A DNA stretch of 64,000 bases, taken from the NCBI GenBank assembly GCA_038503065.1, contig JBCAMK010000015.1, forward strand, positions 434,001 to 498,000, read 5' to 3'. Shown piece after piece: positions 59,855-64,000 of the stretch. Source of the stretch: Paragyromitra xinjiangensis. Its lineage: Eukaryota; Ascomycota; Pezizomycetes; Pezizales; Discinaceae. The notes beneath the pieces were generated by a model. It was not told the DNA's origin and made no database searches. It saw only the letters and a program-made list of their open reading frames with translations. The position numbers and the translations under genes are program-made. The stretch's first letter is position 1. The number at the start of each line of letters is the position of its first letter.

Positions 59855-61612
59855 ATGCCAGTAGTACCGCTTCCGAACATCATCAAGAACACCACACAAG
59901 CTGCCGCCGAAATGATTGGCAATCTCGGTTCTCGTCAGTCATCTTCTAGGGGAGGGGGAGCAGCTTCTGGGGGTGGAGCTTCCGCTCCTCCCCCGGGAAC
60001 TGGGAACCTGATGCAGCAACGCACCAACTCTCTTAGAGGTGAGAGAGAGGGAAGCCGACGTGGCCAGGTTTCACCTGCTCCCCAACCGCCGGCGGAGGAG
60101 AGGTACGTAGTCTATATTCGACTTCCATTCGAGAGGAGAGGGTTTGTAGATCCCCCACAGGTGAGTACCGTGTTCGAATCAAAAAAAACGACGGGCTGTA
60201 GTGGTGGGCTGACCGCGGAACAGGTTGATTGGAACGATGCGAAAGAGAGGTATCTGTGGAGAGTGTTATCAAGGAGTGGTCGAAGCACGGATCTTGATTG
60301 TATTGCACCTCTAATATCCCCCGTTGTTCATTGGAAGCTAATGATCTCGTAGGGAACGCAATGTAAGCTTCATAGGCTCTGAATATGGTACTATGGGTAG
60401 GATTGACTTTGATCTTCGCTAGAGCTACTGAGCTCCAGGTTTCGCGAGCCTTTCTGCTGCAGCAGGCAGCATGGCTTTACGAACGGGAGCTCTCACAGAT
60501 TCAAGCTCAGATGCGGAGGGCAGGAACTTCGGCCTTGACTACGAACCTCGCTGGGTCTCCATATTCACGACCGGAATCTCCAGCTGTGACGGGGGGAACT
60601 CCAATGACTAGAACTGGTACAGCTGGTACAGGTGGGTTTATCGTTTCACTGCCCATCAAACGTTACTGCCACTGATAGAAGCTCCTTTGTATACAGAGCC
60701 TAGAGTCAATTCATCTCTTTCGATGCGTTCTACTCCAATTGTCACACCCAGACCCACACCTGCCCCCCCGTTAACTCCTACCATTGCTAGTAGACGTAAT
60801 AGTCCCAGTATGGTTTTCCGGTAGCCAATATACTAAACTTCTGATAGCATTAGCTCAGCCGATGTCGCGAACTGGCTCTTCTGCGACTGCCCGTGGTGTT
60901 GCCCCAGCCCCCGTGATTCCAGCCACCTATCGATTTTCCCCCCACATACCCGCTGAACCCTTTCCCATTCCTTCTCCAGAACGTCCATCCTCTGCCTCCG
61001 AAGACTACACGGAGTCCTCCGCAGCTTCCGCTTCGTCCGATGATGAAGACGATGGAAATCGGTTTGTTCGTAAACTCCCGCTCTTTCCCCAGAAGGGTGT
61101 TGGTTCAAGTTCCGATGAAGACGATGGTGATGAGCCAGCATTCCTACCGTTTTCGCAGGCCGATAAATCGGTCGCAAACAGCGATGACCCAGGAATGACG
61201 GGAACCGTAACGTTACCTAGGCGAATCTCTACCAGTACGCCAAAGGGGAAAGAAGCAATTCGACCTCCTGCCACTGATCCCGCGTTCGAGTTTGGAGCCA
61301 CTATCAAAGCGAGAAGGCCAAGACGTACGCCCACGACGTTGCCAATAGGAAGCCCCAGGAGGCTGCCCGCGGATAGCACCGGTTTATCCACTGGCCCTAA
61401 CTCACCGAGCATGGGAAGCAGTTTCAGTGATTTATCTGGTATGTATGTTAAGCGTCGGAGGGTTTCGGTTTACTGATTACGTACCAGATACAAGCGTTAC
61501 CCAGTCAGCAATGGAAGAAGCCTATCTGAGCACGATGCAGGCAGGTGGTATGGCCAGCAAGATGTCAAGTCTTAGTCAGGCGGTGAGGAGTCGCTACTTC
61601 CCCTCGAATTAG
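59855..61612 (+). CDS. ATG29: Autophagy protein Atg29
   Basis: Scaffold subunit of the Atg17-Atg31-Atg29 complex that nucleates the phagophore assembly site. Exons are 59855-60160, 60224-60299, 60353-60362 (10 nt), 60423-60631, 60697-60807, 60854-61438 and 61488-61612, about 473 aa. The conserved N-terminal domain is YVVYIRLPFERRGFVDPPQ / VDWNDAKERYLWRVLSRS...DLDWNAIATELQVS, then AFLLQQAAWLYERELSQIQAQM. The Trp-Asn-Ala-Ile part of DWNAIATEL is encoded by a 10-nt microexon with canonical flanks (CGTAG / GTAAGC). The long C-terminus is Ser/Pro/Asp-rich and ends in the family-typical helical tail (SAMEEAYLSTMQAGGMASKMSSLSQAVRSRYF). The ATG at 59855 places about 85 disordered Gly/Ser-rich residues before the domain, longer than in yeast. 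A start further inside is not available in frame near the domain. Confidence 0.9.
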
Positions 61613-62613
61613 CTGCCTGCTGCTTTTTATTTGGATTTTACTTTTTATTCCGGCGTTACGATTTTTTGTTTGGAATTTGGAGGACTAGTTTGGGACTTTC
61701 GTGTGTTTTATTTTGGTCTTGTTTGGTCTTTCTTTGCATGCTCGTCCTTGCTTAATCTCGAATATTGGTAGATGATGTGTTGACTGAAATTTTGGCATCA
61801 GAATCTTTTTTTAAAGAGCTACATATTAGTGTACCTACAACCATCATACCCACAGGAAACACAAACTAAATGTATCACATTAATATATATCTCCACACTG
61901 CACATTTTTTTCACTTACGCAATCCACATTTGTAGCAACAAAAGCAGCAGCGACCCTATGGAACGCTTGCTGACAACCCAACTAATAGGGATCTCGTCCT
62001 CACTCCACCTCGCCAGTAAATAGAAATGACATCGGGAGTTTACGTCCGCGAAAGGGAGACGATGATTTGGAGGGTGCGGATCAGAGGTCAGTATATTTTT
62101 CCTGCCATGAGGAGATGGCGAGAGTTTAGGGGTTGAAGCGAGGGGTAAACGGTAGGTGGGGGGAGTTTATTGAAGAGAAGTGGGTGTTGAAAACTGATAG
62201 GATTTGTTTTCCGTAAAAATTGAGACGAATGATGGCTAAAAGATGATCAACAGACCTAACGAGTGATAGTCTATGATGTTAGCCATGGATTAACATATGT
62301 GAAGCTTAGGGCCCAGCATAGTATTATGCAATGGGAATTCTATACAAATGTTTGCTTAGAAGCGCAAAAGTTTGTGTTTATTAGAAGAATTAGGGACGAG
62401 TTAAAATAAAAAGAACCAGGGAGAAAATTCGGAGCATGGCATCCTAGAACCATTTATTTTTAGCAAGCTCCTCCAAAATTGATATATTTATAAATCTTTC
62501 ACTTCTAAAAGCAAAAAAGAACTACATACCCCTTACAGCCTACTCATCCAACTTTCACGGGAGAATACAAATACTCTAATTTCATCAAGCCTAGGAGAGT
62601 TGCCCGGGAGAGC
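61613..62613. other. 1.0-kb intergenic region
   Basis: AT-rich spacer downstream of ATG29 with no open frames of note and no RNA gene recognised. Confidence 0.5.
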
Positions 62614-63450
62614 TCAGCTCATCCAAAACCCCTTGTCGAGCTGATACTTCTCAATCAAAAATTCCACGCTTTTTCTCGCTTTCAAATCCTTCCGAAAATC
62701 CTTCAGCACTGCTGGGAAACTTTCGCGGCTAGTCGCGGCCCGGAGATGACATATCGTCTCCATACGAAGAAGGTATTTGCCCTGGAAACTAGCAAATCGA
62801 CGATAGAGAAGCCCGTGTACTTGGAGCTCCCACCGAACTATCAAACGTCTCGAGAAAGGTGGCTTGAGGCTGTCGAACCTCCCATCTTGCAAGCGGCGAA
62901 CGGGCCAAGATTTCGGAATGGTGATTGAGTACCATGGCGCGAGAGACGTGTTGAAGAGCTGCAGACCCTCTACTAGATAAAGGCTTGTGCTGCGTGAAGC
63001 TCGCAATGCTTTAGTATCCAAATTCCAAGTTCAACAGCCGAACCTAGTAGAAAAGTTTCACTGTAAAGGTTTCGTTAGAGATGGAGATGTTTTCAGCGAT
63101 GGAGGAAGTGGAAGGCCGCGCCCTAGGGCGGAGAAGACCGTAAAGCCATTAGAGCAACCATCAAAAAACTGTTGGTTGAAAGCAAGGCGAGCTAATCCAC
63201 TCACCCGCATGACAAACTTGGTCTCTAGATCTTTTTTGATGACAGCGGGATCCGGGTAGATGCGGTAAATCTCTTGTTGATAAATTAGGACGGCAGTGGC
63301 CTCTTTCCAAGCATCTTTTCCGATGATGTTTTGGGTGACTCACGTCATGATTGATTTTGAGTAGCGGTTTAATATATCGTAAGATTTGAAGGCGCAAAGT
63401 ATTTCGGTTTTCGTATCCACTGGAAGGGTTTCGAGGGTGAGTTTAGCCAT
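62614..63450 (-). pseudogene. F-box-like ORF interrupted by three in-frame TGA
   Basis: From the ATG at 63450 to the TGA before 62614, one minus-strand frame of 279 codons is interrupted only by TGA codons at 63342-63340, 63060-63058 and 63033-63031. The start (MAKLTLETLPVDTKTEILCAF, then KSYDILNRYS) resembles the degenerate F-box at the N-terminus of many ascomycete orphan proteins. The segment after the first stop (KDAWKEATAVLIYQQEIYRIYPDPAVIKKDL by eye) and the C-terminal block (FRKDLKARKSVEFLIEKY) remain protein-like. No GT-AG intron pair that removes the stops in phase was found. It could be a recently decayed gene in which CGA codons became TGA, or a gene with introns I missed. Confidence 0.5.
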
Positions 63451-64000
63451 TCTTATAGACTACAATACTACATGTAGATTTAGGAGGAAATGAAATAAAA
63501 TGATAGAGAGATGATAGAACTGATAGAACTAGTAATTTGGGTGATCCGAGTGGTGTGGATGGATGGATGGGATGGATGGGATGAGTGAGATTTATGAGAT
63601 TTAGGAAGAGAGGTCGGAATAAAGCAAGGAGCCTTATAAAGGTGTACCCACCCCCCAACAGCAAATTTTGCTTATTACATGTACTTTAGCAAGGGTACAG
63701 TACAAACATGTAAAAGCGCCAGATAGCTAGCTTCCACCCCTAAAATTTTTTAAAAAAATTATTATATAGCGTAGTGAGCCATCATCTTTCCCATTTCAAT
63801 GTGGAGAAACTACCGAAGTCTCATACCAGTAGTTCACATTCTACTACCTCCTTGGCAAACAGCCCACTACACAGTTCAAAGCACAGGAAAGAAAAAACTA
63901 AACCGATGGGGATCTGAACACCAAAACCAAAACCAAACCTATCTCCAGAATCTTGCTGTGGGCCGACAGGGCGAAGGGCGAAGGGCGAAGGGTTAACCAC
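63451..64000. other. Right-end intergenic sequence
   Basis: No gene is recognised. It contains a GGATG-type minisatellite (63556-63583), two TACATGTA palindromes (63469, 63676) and three tandem GGGCGAA heptamers at the very end (63969-63989). Confidence 0.5.

Noticed and set aside
63969..63992. GGGCGAA heptamer repeat as possible telomeric DNA
   Set aside because: Only three copies, and the unit is not a known fungal telomere repeat (TTAGGG-type). It adjoins ordinary unique sequence.

Overview
The window is nuclear DNA of a filamentous ascomycete (Pezizomycotina). The coding genes are split by many short GT-AG introns (mostly 45-130 nt) with CTRAY-like branch sites. The products are fungal housekeeping proteins (Mgs1, Ies2, Pex14, Rrg9, Nkp2/Cnl2, Eaf3, UreG, cytochrome D-lactate dehydrogenase, Tsa1-type peroxiredoxin, Atg29) plus lineage-typical families: a STAND NB-ARC/TPR receptor-like protein, a cyanovirin-N lectin and a cellular RNA-dependent RNA polymerase. 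High intron density (12 exons in the D-lactate dehydrogenase, 7 in ATG29) and long gene-poor stretches would suit an early-diverging, intron-rich lineage such as Pezizomycetes. That placement is inference.

Layout. 0.3-13.6 kb is a compact housekeeping block: MGS1(+), IES2(-), PEX14(+), RRG9(+), a secretory-pathway protein(+), NKP2(-) and EAF3(+). 14.5-19.2 kb holds one large STAND gene: an N-terminal helical domain, NB-ARC, 17 kinesin-light-chain-like TPR motifs in an exact 126-bp register, and a hydrophobic C-terminus. ureG(+) and a CVNH lectin(-) follow. From 22 to 42.6 kb the sequence is gene-poor. It holds two orphan ORFs, a partially duplicated 5' gene end, a 330-bp Mutator-like MITE with a 9-bp target-site duplication, small inverted and tandem repeats, and one intact gene (DLD1, 34.7-37.3 kb). 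42.7-61.6 kb is gene-dense again: a coiled-coil protein, the RdRP of the RNA-silencing family (apparently frameshifted by one base), TSA1(-), a DCAF11/WDR23-like WD40 protein(+), a hypothetical minus-strand gene and ATG29(+). The right end carries a decayed F-box-like ORF.

The genes are ordinary eukaryotic single-gene units, and no operon or secondary-metabolite cluster is visible. Shared themes are chromatin, replication and kinetochore (MGS1, IES2, EAF3, NKP2), organelles and autophagy (PEX14, RRG9, ATG29), redox (DLD1, TSA1) and non-self recognition or silencing (STAND, CVNH, RdRP). Splice models were built by eye from protein continuity, phase and splice consensus. Each assembled CDS was checked for a total length divisible by three. 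The only exception among the confidently identified genes is the RdRP, which has exactly one extra base.
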